The notes under the pieces are model-generated. The model ran no database searches. It was not told the DNA's origin and worked only from the letters and a program-made list of their open reading frames with translations. A stretch of DNA of 64,000 bases from Cupriavidus sp. MP-37 (GTDB lineage Bacteria; Pseudomonadota; Gammaproteobacteria; Burkholderiales; Burkholderiaceae): NCBI RefSeq assembly GCF_020618415.1, contig NZ_CP085344.1:638501-702500 (forward strand), written 5' to 3'. The translations under genes were made by a program, and so were the position numbers. Below are positions 28,049-37,104 of the stretch, in pieces. Numbering within the stretch: the stretch's first letter is position 1; the number at the start of each line of letters is the position of its first letter.

Positions 28049-28378
28049 TTACTTATTGACGGCGTCCTTGGCCTTGTCGGCGCCGGCGTTGACGGCATCC
28101 TTGGCAGCCTGCTTGGCGTTCTCCATGGCGTTGCCGGCGTCTTCCTTGGCCTTCTCCGCGGCGGCCGAAGCGTTCGAGGCGGCGTCGCTGGCGGCAGCCC
28201 TGGCGGCATCTGCGGCGTTGCTGGCGGCAGCGGCGGCATCGCTTGCAGCGGCCTTGGCGGATTCCGCGGCGCTCTGCATCGCGCTCTCGGCATTCGAGGC
28301 GGCGGGCGGCGCTTCTTCCTTCTTGCTGCAAGCGGCCATGGCCGCGGTAATCATCAACAGCGCGAGCAGTTTTTTCAT
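28049..28378 (-). CDS. Ala-rich amphipathic lipoprotein
   Basis: A 109-residue lipoprotein: signal MKKLLALLMITAAMAAC (C17), a charged spacer KKEE, then some 80 residues of Ala (about half), Ser, Lys, Asp, Glu and Asn with few Gly or Pro. The pattern (SAAESAKAAASDAA, AAEKAKEDAGNAM, AAKDAVNAGADKAKDAV) implies one long amphipathic helix with an 11-residue period. A role as a periplasmic or envelope stress protein is possible, but the function is unknown. It sits between prfA and prmC, with its own terminator, and is AT-normal for the region. Confidence 0.75.
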   Translation of the reverse strand: MKKLLALLMITAAMAACSKKEEAPPAASNAESAMQSAAESAKAAASDAAAAASNAADAARAAASDAASNASAAAEKAKEDAGNAMENAKQAAKDAVNAGADKAKDAVNK

Positions 28379-28569
28379 GATTTCGTCCTAGCTATGTTCT
28401 CGGGAGTGACTACCCGGCACCATTCTCCGTTTGCCGGTCGAAATCGATTATAGACAGCGACTTTACCCCCGCCAGTGCTGTTTCAAGCATTTACAAGAAA
28501 TACAAAGATATCGGCGACTTTACGCGGTGTTCATTACCGAAGCGTCGGCAGACGCCGCAGAAGTGGCGC

Positions 28570-29652
28570 TCAGGCGTCTTCGCCCAGCGCTGCCAGCTGA
28601 TCTGCCTGGTGCTCGGCGGCCAGCGCCGACAGCAGTTCGTCCATGTCGCCGTCCATGATCATGTCGATCTTGTACAGCGTCAGGTTGATGCGGTGGTCGG
28701 TCACGCGGCCTTGCGGGAAGTTGTAGGTGCGGATGCGGTCGCTGCGGTCGCCGGAGCCGATCAGGCTGCGCCGCGTGCTGGCTTCGCGCGCCTGCGCGGC
28801 GCGCGCCTGCATGTCCTTGATGCGGGCGGCGAGCACCTTCATCGCCTTGTCCTTGTTGCGGTGCTGGCTGCGGTCGTCCTGGCACTCGACCACGATGCCG
28901 GTCGGCAGGTGGGTCAGGCGCACCGCGGAATCGGTCTTGTTGACGTGCTGGCCGCCCGCGCCGGAGGCGCGGAAGGTGTCGATGCGCAGGTCGGCGGGAT
29001 TGATCTCGACCTCGCCAAGCTCGTCGGCCTCGGGCATCACGGCGACGGTGCAGGCCGAGGTATGGATGCGGCCCTGGGCCTCGGTGGCCGGCACGCGCTG
29101 CACGCGGTGGCCGCCCGATTCGAATTTCAGCCGCGAAAACGCGGCATCGCCGGCGATCCGGATGATCACTTCCTTGTAGCCGCCCAGGTCCGATTCCGAT
29201 TCGCTCATCACCTCGACCTGCCAGCGCTGCCGCTCGGCATAACGCGTGTACATGCGCAGCAGATCGGCGGCGAACAGCGCGCTTTCCTCGCCGCCGGTGC
29301 CGGCGCGGATTTCCAGCAGCAGGTTGCGGTCGTCGTTGGGGTCCTTGGGCAGCAGCAGGCGCTGCAGGCTGGCCTGCAACGCTTCCAGCCGCTCGCGCGC
29401 GGCGGCGATCTCGTCGGCGGCGAAGTCCTTCATTTCCGGATCGTCGAGCAGCGCCTGCGCGGTGGCGAGGTCATCCTGGGCCTGCCGGTACTGCCCGTAT
29501 TGCTCGGCCACGGGAGACAGCTCCGCATGCTCGCGGCTGAGCTTGCGGTACTGGTCGATATTGGCGGTCGCGTCTTCGCGCGCGAGCAGGGCGTTGACTT
29601 CGTCGAGTCGCTCGGCCAGTTGGTCGAGCTTGGCAAGCATGCTGGCTTTCAT
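28570..29652 (-). CDS. prfA: peptide chain release factor 1
   Basis: A 360-residue class-1 release factor. The GGQ loop ([21 protein letters not shown] at 233-235) catalyses peptide release. PAT (188-190) within [14 protein letters not shown] is the stop-codon reading tripeptide typical of RF1 (UAA/UAG), not the SPF of RF2. The start [10 protein letters not shown] at 29652 fits the family length. The longer frame is not supported. It follows hemA by 96 bases and is probably co-transcribed with it. Confidence 0.96.
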   Translation of the reverse strand: MKASMLAKLDQLAERLDEVNALLAREDATANIDQYRKLSREHAELSPVAEQYGQYRQAQDDLATAQALLDDPEMKDFAADEIAAARERLEALQASLQRLLLPKDPNDDRNLLLEIRAGTGGEESALFAADLLRMYTRYAERQRWQVEVMSESESDLGGYKEVIIRIAGDAAFSRLKFESGGHRVQRVPATEAQGRIHTSACTVAVMPEADELGEVEINPADLRIDTFRASGAGGQHVNKTDSAVRLTHLPTGIVVECQDDRSQHRNKDKAMKVLAARIKDMQARAAQAREASTRRSLIGSGDRSDRIRTYNFPQGRVTDHRINLTLYKIDMIMDGDMDELLSALAAEHQADQLAALGEDA

Positions 29653-29748
29653 CGGGGCGGACAGGGAATCGGGTGGGCCGGGCCGCGCGCGCAAAGAGGG
29701 GCGGCGGCGAGGGGCGTGCGGCGCGGCGCGCCGGCGAGGCAAGCGCGG

Positions 29749-31053
29749 CTAGCGCTCGGAATGGCTGCTGTGGCGGAACAGGCCCGGCACCAGGCGCAGC
29801 AGCGCCTCGCGGTCCTCGCCCTGGGTGTGGTTGAGCGCGTGCGTGGGGCCGTGCAGGAACTTGCGCGTCAGCGCGCCGGAGAGCGCCTCGAGCACGGCCT
29901 GCGGGTCGTCGCCGCGCGCCAGCATGCGGCGCGCGCGCTCCAGTTCGGCCTGGCGGATGGCTTCGCCGCTGCTTTGCAGTTCGCGGATGACCGGCACCAC
30001 GCTGCGGGTTTCCAGCCAGTGCATGAAGTTCTGCACGCGGCTTTCGATGATGGCTTCGGCCTGCGCCACCGCGGCCTGGCGCAGGGCGTTGCCTTCGCGC
30101 ACGACCGCGCCGAGGTCGTCGACGGTATACAGGAAGACGTCGTCCAGGCGCGAGACTTCGGGCTCGACGTCGCGCGGCACGGCCAGGTCGACCATCATGA
30201 TGGGACGGTGCTTGCGCCGCTTGACCGCGCGCTCGACCGCGCCCAGGCCGATGATCGGCAGCGAGCTGGCGGTGCACGACACCACGATGTCGAACTCATG
30301 CAGACGCTCGCCCAGGTCCGACAGGCGGATCGCGTTGGCGGTCAGGCCCTGGCCGCTGAGCTGCTCGGCCAGCTTCTCGCCGCGCTCGACGGTGCGGTTG
30401 GCCACCACGATCTGGCGCGGCTGCTGCGCGGCAAAGTGGGTGGCGCACAGTTCGATCATCTCGCCCGCGCCGATAAACAGCACGCGCTGGGTCGAGACGC
30501 TTTCGAAGATCCGCTGCGCCAGCCGCACCGCGGCCGCGGCCATCGACACCGAATGCGCGCCGATCTCAGTCTGGCCGCGCACTTCCTTGGCCACGGCGAA
30601 GGTGCGCTGGAACAGCTGGTTCAGGTAGGTGCCGAGCGAGCCGGCTTCACCGGCGGTGCGCACCGCGTCCTTGAGCTGGCCCAGGATCTGGGTTTCGCCC
30701 AGCACCATCGAATCCAGCCCGCTGGCCACGCGGAAGGCATGGCGCACGGCTTCGGACTGCGGCAGCGCGTACAGGTGCGGCGCCAGCTCCGTGGCCGGCA
30801 CGTTGTGATGCTGCGACAGCCAGCGCAGGGTATGTTCGAAGCCATCCGTGCCGGGCGTCAGGACGTCGGTGGCACAGTAGATTTCGGTGCGGTTGCAGGT
30901 GGAGAGGATGGCGGCTTCGGTGCCGCTGCGCCCCGACAGGTGGGAGCGCAGGGCCCCCAGCGCCGGCTTGATCTGCTCGAGCGGAAACGCCACCCGCTCG
31001 CGCAGCGAGACAGGTGCCGTGGTGTGATTGATGCCGATCGCGAGCAGTTGCAT
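29749..31053 (-). CDS. hemA: glutamyl-tRNA reductase
   Basis: A 434-residue enzyme starting [20 protein letters not shown]. The nucleophilic Cys53 is in [19 protein letters not shown] and the NADPH-binding [17 protein letters not shown] follow. It reduces Glu-tRNA to glutamate-1-semialdehyde, the first committed step of C5-pathway haem synthesis. It is followed by prfA in the same direction, the classical hemA-prfA order. It lies divergent to a small membrane-protein gene with 166 bp between the starts. Confidence 0.96.
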   Translation of the reverse strand: MQLLAIGINHTTAPVSLRERVAFPLEQIKPALGALRSHLSGRSGTEAAILSTCNRTEIYCATDVLTPGTDGFEHTLRWLSQHHNVPATELAPHLYALPQSEAVRHAFRVASGLDSMVLGETQILGQLKDAVRTAGEAGSLGTYLNQLFQRTFAVAKEVRGQTEIGAHSVSMAAAAVRLAQRIFESVSTQRVLFIGAGEMIELCATHFAAQQPRQIVVANRTVERGEKLAEQLSGQGLTANAIRLSDLGERLHEFDIVVSCTASSLPIIGLGAVERAVKRRKHRPIMMVDLAVPRDVEPEVSRLDDVFLYTVDDLGAVVREGNALRQAAVAQAEAIIESRVQNFMHWLETRSVVPVIRELQSSGEAIRQAELERARRMLARGDDPQAVLEALSGALTRKFLHGPTHALNHTQGEDREALLRLVPGLFRHSSHSER

Positions 31054-31219
31054 TGTTGGGGACTGGTGTGGTCCGGAGCGCGGCCGGACCGGATGCCATT
31101 ATACCGCCGGGACCGATCATTGCAGTCACCCGCCCCTACGGGTGGCAGCGGCCGCGGATTGCAGTATCGTTATGCCGCGGCCCATGGTGGCTGTGATGCA
31201 AACAACACAGGAGAAGCGG

Positions 31220-31465
31220 ATGCTGGGCACCTTGATCGTCGGTTTGCTGGTGGGCCTGGCGGCGCGCCGGCTGCACCCGGCAGGGCGCGTGGTGACCCTG
31301 CCGGCCGCGCTGGTGCTGGGCGCGGCGGGCGCGGCGGCAGCTTTCTACGGCGGCCGCGCGCTGCACTGGTTTGTCGACGGCCAGCTCGGCAGCTGGCTGG
31401 CGGTGATCGCCGGGTCGGCGCTGCTGGTGGGCGTCTGGGGCACGGTGCGCCCGCGCGGACGGTAA
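31220..31465 (+). CDS. small three-helix membrane protein (GlsB/YeaQ-like)
   Basis: An 81-residue protein made of about three hydrophobic helices: MLGTLIVGLLVGLAARRLHP, then TLPAALVLGAAGAAAAF and SWLAVIAGSALLVGVWG. The ATG at 31220 lies about seven bases after AGGAGAAG. The longer frame has no support. The pattern with an arginine-rich loop after helix 1 resembles the YeaQ/YmgE family of small inner-membrane proteins of unknown role. It is divergent from hemA. Confidence 0.6.
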   Translation: MLGTLIVGLLVGLAARRLHPAGRVVTLPAALVLGAAGAAAAFYGGRALHWFVDGQLGSWLAVIAGSALLVGVWGTVRPRGR

Positions 31466-31537
31466 ATACTGAACCGACTTTCCGGTCAGGAATCTGCGGG
31501 GGGTTTGATCCCGGTCAGACGGCCGCGTTGCCTGGCG

Positions 31538-32305
31538 TCAGGCCCTGGCCGCGAGCAGACGGCGCAGTACCCCGCTGGAATAGTGGCTGGCGACGTCCGT
31601 CAGGAATGCCGAAAAATCCACATGCGCGGTGTCGTCGGCGCGGTCGGAGATGGTCCGCATCACCGCGTAAGGCACGCCATATTCATGGCAGACCTGCGCC
31701 ACCGCGGCGCCTTCCATCTCGACCGCGAGCAGGCCCGGCAGCCGCTCGCGCAGTTCCGCCACCGCGGCGGGCGAGCCGATGAACTGGTCGCCGCTGGCGA
31801 TCATGCCGTGGTGCAGGGCGGGCGCCGCGACGCCAAACTTCTCGCGCACCGCCAGCGGCACGTCGACGGCCAGGTCGTGGCGCAGGAAGTCCGCCGCGGC
31901 CGCATGCAGCTCGGCAGTCAGCGCCGGATCGGCCGGGAATTCGGCGCGCTCCAGCAGCGGCACTTCATGGCGGCCGAAGAAGGGGCGCGCATCCAGGTCA
32001 TGCTGCAAGGTGCGGTCGGCGATGACGATGTCGCCCACCTGCGTGGTCGCACCAATGCCGCCGGCCAGTCCGGTAAAGACGATCTGCGTGGCGCCCAGCT
32101 CGCGGATCAGCGTGACCGTGGTGGCCGACGCCGCCACCTTGCCCATGCGCGCCAGCACCAGCACGCACGGCTGCCCGTACAAATGGCCGGCGTAGTAGTC
32201 GCGCATGCCGATGGTGCGTACGGTCGCACGGCTGTCGTCATGCCGCATGGCGGCGACGAGGTCGTCGACTTCATCGTGGATGGCGGCAAGGATTCCGAGG
32301 GTCAT
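31538..32305 (-). CDS. mtnN: 5'-methylthioadenosine/S-adenosylhomocysteine nucleosidase
   Basis: A 255-residue nucleosidase starting MTLGILAAIHDEVDDLV. FTGLAGGIG is the phosphorylase-family Gly loop, LAVEMEGAAVAQV supplies the Glu that orients the ribose, and RTISDRAD has the catalytic Asp. It cleaves MTA and SAH to adenine and the thio-sugar, which recycles SAM by-products and precedes AI-2 synthesis. It is somewhat longer than the E. coli enzyme (232 residues). It is single and on the strand opposite to its neighbours. Confidence 0.88.
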   Translation of the reverse strand: MTLGILAAIHDEVDDLVAAMRHDDSRATVRTIGMRDYYAGHLYGQPCVLVLARMGKVAASATTVTLIRELGATQIVFTGLAGGIGATTQVGDIVIADRTLQHDLDARPFFGRHEVPLLERAEFPADPALTAELHAAAADFLRHDLAVDVPLAVREKFGVAAPALHHGMIASGDQFIGSPAAVAELRERLPGLLAVEMEGAAVAQVCHEYGVPYAVMRTISDRADDTAHVDFSAFLTDVASHYSSGVLRRLLAARA

Positions 32306-32455
32306 GGGCGAAGCCTGGAGAAAAGGCCACAGCATACCGCCCCGCGCAGGCCGGGCCCAGATGCGCGCGCGGCCGCACGCCCCCTCCCACGCGACAGGTG
32401 CGGCCCAGGTATCACTTTGCTAAAGTCGCCGTCATTCCAGCACGCAAGGGCGAGC

Positions 32456-33502
32456 ATGCAAGCAACCCGCATCGGAGCAAATGGCCCGGACCGCGAAGCC
32501 GTCGGCGAGCGGCGCGCCGTCCGCCAGGCACTGGCCCACTGGCGCGCGCTGCGCCGCCTGGCGCCGGCAGCGGTGGCCGCGCCATGGGCGCGCACCGAAC
32601 CGGTCGCCGCGGACTGGCGCCGCTGGCTGGACACCGCGCTGATGGCGCTGGGCACCGCCCTGCTGTGCGCCGGCGTGATCGTGTTCTTTGCCTTCAACTG
32701 GCAGGACCTGCACAAGTTTTCCAAGTTCGGCTTGCTGGCCGGCGCCATCACGCTGCTTGCCGGCTTTGCCTGGCTGCGCCCGGCCGGCGATGCCGCCGGC
32801 CGGGCCGCGCTGGGCGGCGCGCAGGTGGTCGCGGGCGTGCTGCTGGCTGTGATCGGCCAGACCTACCAGACCGGCGCCGACGCCTGGCAGCTGTTCACGC
32901 TGTGGGCGCTGCTGGCGCTGCCGTGGGCGCTGGCGGCACGCGCGGCGCCGCACTGGTGGCTGGTGATCGTGGTCGGCAACCTGGCGCTGCTGCGGTATTT
33001 CAGCATCCGCTTCGGCGTCGACGGCGTGTTTTCGCTGCTGTTCGATTCACGCCACGTGCGCACCGCCACGCTGGCGTTGCTGGGCGCGGTGGCGCTGCAG
33101 CTGGTGCTGTGGCAGCTGCTGTGCGCGAAGGCGCCGGCGCTTGGCTTTCGCGGGCTGACCGGCGGGCGCATGCTGGCGGCGCTGGCGTGCCTGCATGCCG
33201 GCTCGCTCGGGCTGGCCAGCCTGCTGCGCAGCGACTTCGACGCCGCCGCCTTCGCGCTGGCGGTGCTGGCGCTGGCCGCGCTGGTCTGGTGGTTCCGCTG
33301 GCATGCCTTCGACATCGTGGTGCTGAGCCTGGCCTGCCTGACCGGCATCGTGCTGGCCGTGGCCGCGGTCGCCAAGGTGCTGTTCGAGGGCAAGGACGAT
33401 TTCGGTGCTTTCCTGTTGCTCGGCCTGCTGACCATCGGCCTGGCCGCCGCCGCGGCCGCCTGGCTGATGCGGGCCTGGCGCAGCCAGCTGGAGCGGGCAT
33501 GA
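32456..33502 (+). CDS. DUF2157 membrane protein
   Basis: A 348-residue protein with a short cytoplasmic N-terminus (ALAHWRALRRLAP) followed by eight to ten hydrophobic segments. ALLCAGVIVFFAFNWQDLHKFSKFG and VIGQTYQTGADAWQLFTLWALL are the blocks that define DUF2157. No catalytic motif is evident. It heads a three-gene operon with four-base overlaps to the next genes, in a conserved trio with DUF4401 and GDYXXLXY proteins. The cellular role is unknown, a membrane complex being the simplest inference. Confidence 0.8.
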   Translation: MQATRIGANGPDREAVGERRAVRQALAHWRALRRLAPAAVAAPWARTEPVAADWRRWLDTALMALGTALLCAGVIVFFAFNWQDLHKFSKFGLLAGAITLLAGFAWLRPAGDAAGRAALGGAQVVAGVLLAVIGQTYQTGADAWQLFTLWALLALPWALAARAAPHWWLVIVVGNLALLRYFSIRFGVDGVFSLLFDSRHVRTATLALLGAVALQLVLWQLLCAKAPALGFRGLTGGRMLAALACLHAGSLGLASLLRSDFDAAAFALAVLALAALVWWFRWHAFDIVVLSLACLTGIVLAVAAVAKVLFEGKDDFGAFLLLGLLTIGLAAAAAAWLMRAWRSQLERA

Positions 33503-34614
33503 GCAACGTACTGCAGACTGAGCAACGGCTCTGGCAACAACTCGCCGCACGCGGCGAGGTCCAGGGCGAGCCGCCCGCGCATCCCCATACGCCGTGGGCG
33601 GTGCGCTGCCTGATGGGCGCGGCGGGCTGGCTGGGCGCCTTGTTCTTCCAGTTCTTCCTGATTGGCACGGTCTTCGTTGCCGCACGCGAGAACGGCGTGG
33701 CGATGGCCGTCACCGGGCTGGCCATGATCGCGCTGGCGGCGCTGCTGTACTGGCGCGGCGGCGGTATTGCGGCGGGGCAGTTCGCGCTGGCTGTCAGCCT
33801 GAGCGGGCAGGGCATGGCCGTGTTCGGCCTGACCGAGGCGCTGGGCTTCACGCGCGTGGCCGAGAGCGCCGGCTTCTGGGCCGCACTGGCGCTGTTCGAG
33901 GCCGCGCTGGCCTGGCTGGTGCCCAACCGGCTGCACCGGCTGCTGTGCGGGCTGGGCGTGTGGATCGGGGTGGCCGGCGCGGTGCATCTCGCCATCGCCG
34001 GCAGCAAGCCGCAGGACTGGCTGTTGCTGACGTGGTCGCTCGGCTGGCTGGTGCCGCTCGGCGCGGCCCTGGCGGCCGGCTTCACGCTGGCCGAAGCCCG
34101 CCTGTGCGCGCACGGCCGCCATGCGCTGCTGGAACCGCTGGCCGACGCGACCCTGCTGTTCACGCTGGCGGCGGCTCTGGTGGTCACCGGCATGAGTCAT
34201 CCGCTGGCGTGGCTGGAGGGCCCGGAAGCCGCGCGCATCCCGCTGGCGCACTGGGCCGCGGGCGGACTGGTCACGCTGATGCTGGCCGGCTTCGCCCTGG
34301 CCGAATGCCGCCGCCTGGCGCTGGGCCCGGCCATGCAAGGCGCCGTGCTGGGCGGCCTGGTGGCATTCGGCGCGCTGATGGCGGCCGCGCCCGCGGTGGT
34401 GGCCGGCGTGCTCGCGCTGGGGCTGGCGCTGCGCCGCGCCTCGATGCCGTGGCTGGGCCTGGGCGTCACCAGCATCGCCATCGGCTTTATCTGGTACTAC
34501 TCGGCGCTGCACTGGACCCTGCTGGCCAAGTCCGCCACACTCGCCGCCGCCGGCGTGCTGCTGCTGGCCGGCCGCCACTGGCTGCTGCGCCGTGCACGGA
34601 TGGAGATCGCATGA
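33499..34614 (+). CDS. DUF4401 membrane protein
   Basis: A 371-residue polytopic membrane protein of about ten helices starting MSNVLQTEQRLWQQLAARGE. It belongs with DUF4401 (LSGQGMAVFGLTEALG and FIWYYSALHWTLLAKS are the recognisable blocks). The start overlaps the DUF2157 stop by four bases and its stop overlaps the next gene by four. No enzymatic motif is visible. It probably forms a membrane complex with its operon partners. Confidence 0.8.
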   Translation: MSNVLQTEQRLWQQLAARGEVQGEPPAHPHTPWAVRCLMGAAGWLGALFFQFFLIGTVFVAARENGVAMAVTGLAMIALAALLYWRGGGIAAGQFALAVSLSGQGMAVFGLTEALGFTRVAESAGFWAALALFEAALAWLVPNRLHRLLCGLGVWIGVAGAVHLAIAGSKPQDWLLLTWSLGWLVPLGAALAAGFTLAEARLCAHGRHALLEPLADATLLFTLAAALVVTGMSHPLAWLEGPEAARIPLAHWAAGGLVTLMLAGFALAECRRLALGPAMQGAVLGGLVAFGALMAAAPAVVAGVLALGLALRRASMPWLGLGVTSIAIGFIWYYSALHWTLLAKSATLAAAGVLLLAGRHWLLRRARMEIA

Positions 34615-35108
34615 AACGATGGATCCTGATCGCGTGGGCGCTGACGCTGGCGCTCGCCGCCGTCGGCATCGCCGGCAAGGAGCGCCTGCTGGCGCGCGGC
34701 GATACTGTTTTCCTGCGGCTGGCGCCGGTGGACCCGCGCTCGCTGATGCAGGGCGACTACATGGCGCTGAACTTCGACATCGGCAACCAGATCCGCGCCG
34801 CGCAGGCGCAAGACCGCCAGCTTCCGCGCGACGGCGTCGCCGTGATCCGCCGCGACGCACAGGGCGTGGCCAGCTTCGTGCGCGTGCACCGCGCCGAGCC
34901 GCTGGCTGCCGGCGAGCAACTGCTGCGCTACCAGACCGCGCGCTCGCGCTGGGGCGGCATGCAGGTGCAGGTGTCGACCGACGCGTATTTCTTCCAGGAA
35001 GGGCAGGGCCAGCGCTTCGCCCAGGCCGAATACGGGGAATTCCGCGTCGGGGCGGACGGGCAGGCGCTGCTGGTGGGGTTGCGCGGGAAGGGGATGGAGA
35101 AGCTGTGA
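34611..35108 (+). CDS. GDYXXLXY protein, single membrane anchor
   Basis: A 165-residue protein. One N-terminal helix (WILIAWALTLALAAVGIAG) acts as signal or anchor, followed by the family motif VDPRSLMQGDYMALNFDIG and a beta-rich periplasmic domain with WGGMQVQVSTDAYFFQEGQG. The motif gives the family its name. Its role is unknown. It is the third gene of a tightly overlapping operon and is followed by a hairpin that mainly serves the opposite strand. Confidence 0.85.
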   Translation: MKRWILIAWALTLALAAVGIAGKERLLARGDTVFLRLAPVDPRSLMQGDYMALNFDIGNQIRAAQAQDRQLPRDGVAVIRRDAQGVASFVRVHRAEPLAAGEQLLRYQTARSRWGGMQVQVSTDAYFFQEGQGQRFAQAEYGEFRVGADGQALLVGLRGKGMEKL

Positions 35109-35134
35109 AGCGGGCGCGACAGGCGCCGCGCCCG

Positions 35135-35164
35135 TAAAAAAGCCCGCATCGCTGCGGGCTCTTT
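35135..35164. terminator. rho-independent terminator, bidirectional
   Basis: A stem AGCCCGCA/TGCGGGCT with loop TCGC. Read on the minus strand it is followed by six T, which suits ychF, whose stop lies 18 bases away. On the plus strand the tail is CTTTC, weaker, for the membrane trio. Confidence 0.85.
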
Positions 35165-35181
35165 CATGGGTCTGGCGGGAA

Positions 35182-36273
35182 TCAGACGTTGAACAGGAAG
35201 TTCATCACATCCCCATCCTTCACCACATATTCCTTGCCTTCGGCGCGCATCTTGCCGGCTTCCTTGGCGCCGGTTTCGCCCTTGAAGGCGATGAAATCGT
35301 CATAGGCGATGGTCTGCGCGCGGATGAAGCCGCGTTCGAAGTCGGTGTGGATCACGCCGGCCGCCTTGGGGGCGGTGTCGCCCACGTGGATGGTCCAGGC
35401 GCGCACTTCCTTGACGCCGGCGGTGAAGTAGGTCTGCAGGCCGAGCAGCTTGAAGCCGGCGCGGATCACGCGGTCCAGGCCCGGCTCTTCCATGCCCAGG
35501 TCGGCCAGGAACTCGGCCTTGTCGGCGTCGTCGAGGTCGGCGATCTCGGCTTCGATGGCGGCGCACACGGCGACCACGGGGGAGTCGGTCTGCTTGGCGT
35601 ACTCGCGCACCGCGTCCAGGTGCGGGTTGTTGTCGAAGCCATCTTCACGCACGTTGGCCACGTACATGGTCGGCTTGGCGGTGATCAGGCAGAACGGGCG
35701 GATCGCATCCCACTCTTCCGGCGCCAGGTCCAGGGTGCGCACGGCCTTGGCCTGGTCGAGCACGGACTGGGCTTTCTCCAGCACCGCGACCAGGCGCTGG
35801 GCTTCCTTGTCGCCGGCGCGGGCCGGCTTGACGTAGCGGGCCAGCGCCTTTTCGACGGTGGCCAGGTCGGCCAGCGCCAGTTCCGTATTGATGACTTCGA
35901 TATCCGACAGCGGGTCGACACGGCCAGCCACGTGGATCACGTTGTCGTCCTCGAAGCAGCGCACCACGTGGGTGATGGCATCGCATTCGCGGATATTGGC
36001 CAGGAACTGGTTGCCCAGGCCTTCACCCTTGGAGGCGCCCGCCACCAGCCCGGCAATGTCGACGAACTCGACCGTGGCCGGCAGGATGCGCTCCGGCTTG
36101 ACGATGTCGGCCAGCTTCGCGAGCCTCGGATCCGGCACTTCCACCACGCCCACATTGGGCTCGATGGTGCAGAACGGATAGTTTTCGGCGGCGATGCCGG
36201 CCTTGGTCAGGGCATTGAACAGCGTGGACTTGCCGACGTTGGGCAGGCCGACGATGCCGCATTTGAGGCTCAT
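35182..36273 (-). CDS. ychF: redox-regulated ATPase/GTPase YchF
   Basis: A 363-residue Obg-superfamily P-loop protein. G1 is GLPNVGKST (9-17). It has the YchF N-terminus [40 protein letters not shown] and the C-terminal TGS-like domain ending [17 protein letters not shown]. YchF hydrolyses ATP in preference to GTP and associates with ribosomes and the oxidative stress response. The start at 36273 matches the family. It is transcribed alone, with a terminator behind. Confidence 0.96.
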   Translation of the reverse strand: MSLKCGIVGLPNVGKSTLFNALTKAGIAAENYPFCTIEPNVGVVEVPDPRLAKLADIVKPERILPATVEFVDIAGLVAGASKGEGLGNQFLANIRECDAITHVVRCFEDDNVIHVAGRVDPLSDIEVINTELALADLATVEKALARYVKPARAGDKEAQRLVAVLEKAQSVLDQAKAVRTLDLAPEEWDAIRPFCLITAKPTMYVANVREDGFDNNPHLDAVREYAKQTDSPVVAVCAAIEAEIADLDDADKAEFLADLGMEEPGLDRVIRAGFKLLGLQTYFTAGVKEVRAWTIHVGDTAPKAAGVIHTDFERGFIRAQTIAYDDFIAFKGETGAKEAGKMRAEGKEYVVKDGDVMNFLFNV

Positions 36274-36558
36274 GGTGTGGTCTTCGGAAACAATGGGTTG
36301 CGTGATGCCGCTGGTGCCGGCAGCGCCGTGGCAGCCGCGCATTGCGCGCTACCGCCGGAAACTGCGTCGGGACGAGACAAAGACATCACATCGCGCTGGC
36401 TCGGCGAAGTTGCACGCGTTGCCACGGAAAACCGCGATTGTAACCTTTTGGGGGGGCGGAGCGGTGTCAGGGCAGAAGTGACGCCCTGGCAAAGAAAACG
36501 GCCAAGGTATCAGCCTGGCCGTGCCTCGTGGTGTGGTGCCGGATCGTGATGGTCGCGA

Positions 36559-36846
36559 TCAGGCGCCGTCGGTGAACTGGTCACGCATATCCGAGGTTTT
36601 CGCGCCGTCCGTGAACGTGTCGCGGGTTCCGGTCGTGCGCGCGCCGTCGGTGTAGACATCGAACTTCGAAACCTTCGCGCCATCGGTGTAGACATCGAAC
36701 TTCGAACCCTTCGCGCCGTCGGTATAGACATCAAATTTCGAAACCTTCGCGCCGTCCGTATAAACATCGCGAAGCCCGGTACCCCCGAATGCCGTGCCCA
36801 TGGCCCCTGCGGTAGCGACGGCAATCAATAGTGCTTGTTTGAGCAT
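36559..36846 (-). CDS. small secreted protein made of six TDGA repeats
   Basis: A 95-residue protein: signal peptide MLKQALLIAVATAGAMGTAF, then six repeats DVYTDGA at 27-33, 39-45, 51-57, 63-69, DTFTDGA at 76-82 and DQFTDGA ending the protein at 95. The spacers are mostly KVSKF or KGSKF with a 12-residue period. No Cys or His is present. The Asp-rich loops could bind cations, but no function is known to me. Small stress-induced secreted proteins exist in Cupriavidus, though I cannot show relation. A very strong AAGGGAGG ribosome site precedes the ATG, partly inside a hairpin. Confidence 0.75.
   Translation of the reverse strand: MLKQALLIAVATAGAMGTAFGGTGLRDVYTDGAKVSKFDVYTDGAKGSKFDVYTDGAKVSKFDVYTDGARTTGTRDTFTDGAKTSDMRDQFTDGA
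36640..36770. repeat. 36-bp direct repeats encoding the TDGA units
   Basis: About three and a half near-identical copies of a 36-base unit (core TTCGCGCCGTCGGTATAGAC on the plus strand). They differ mostly at third codon positions, which suggests recent expansion by slippage or selection for the protein repeat. Confidence 0.65.
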
Positions 36847-36850
36847 CGTT

Positions 36851-36868
36851 CCACCTCCCTTCAGGTGG
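36851..36868 (-). promoter_or_regulatory. 5' UTR hairpin over the ribosome binding site of the TDGA gene
   Basis: On the minus strand CCACCT and AGGTGG form a perfect six-base stem with loop GAAGGG, ending four bases before the ATG. The Shine-Dalgarno AAGGGAGG is split between loop and stem, so folding could limit translation. A TATAGT at 36899-36904 is a possible -10 box, which would give a leader of about 45 bases. Confidence 0.45.
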
Positions 36869-37104
36869 TAAGTTCCCCGGCCAGAAACATTTCGATTCAC
36901 TATAGGCCCGTGCGTATCCAAACACGGCAGCGCTGACCCGATTGTTTAGTTCTAAGGCTTATGACCTGCAGCTATATGGATCGGCCCAACCAGGGGCGCA
37001 GCGTCGGAACTTCATCAGGGCTGCCCCAAGGCGCCCCGGAGGCCACTACCGCGCGGGCAAGCAGGCCCGGACGGGCCCCGGAGTGACGTGGCTATAATCC
37101 AGCC

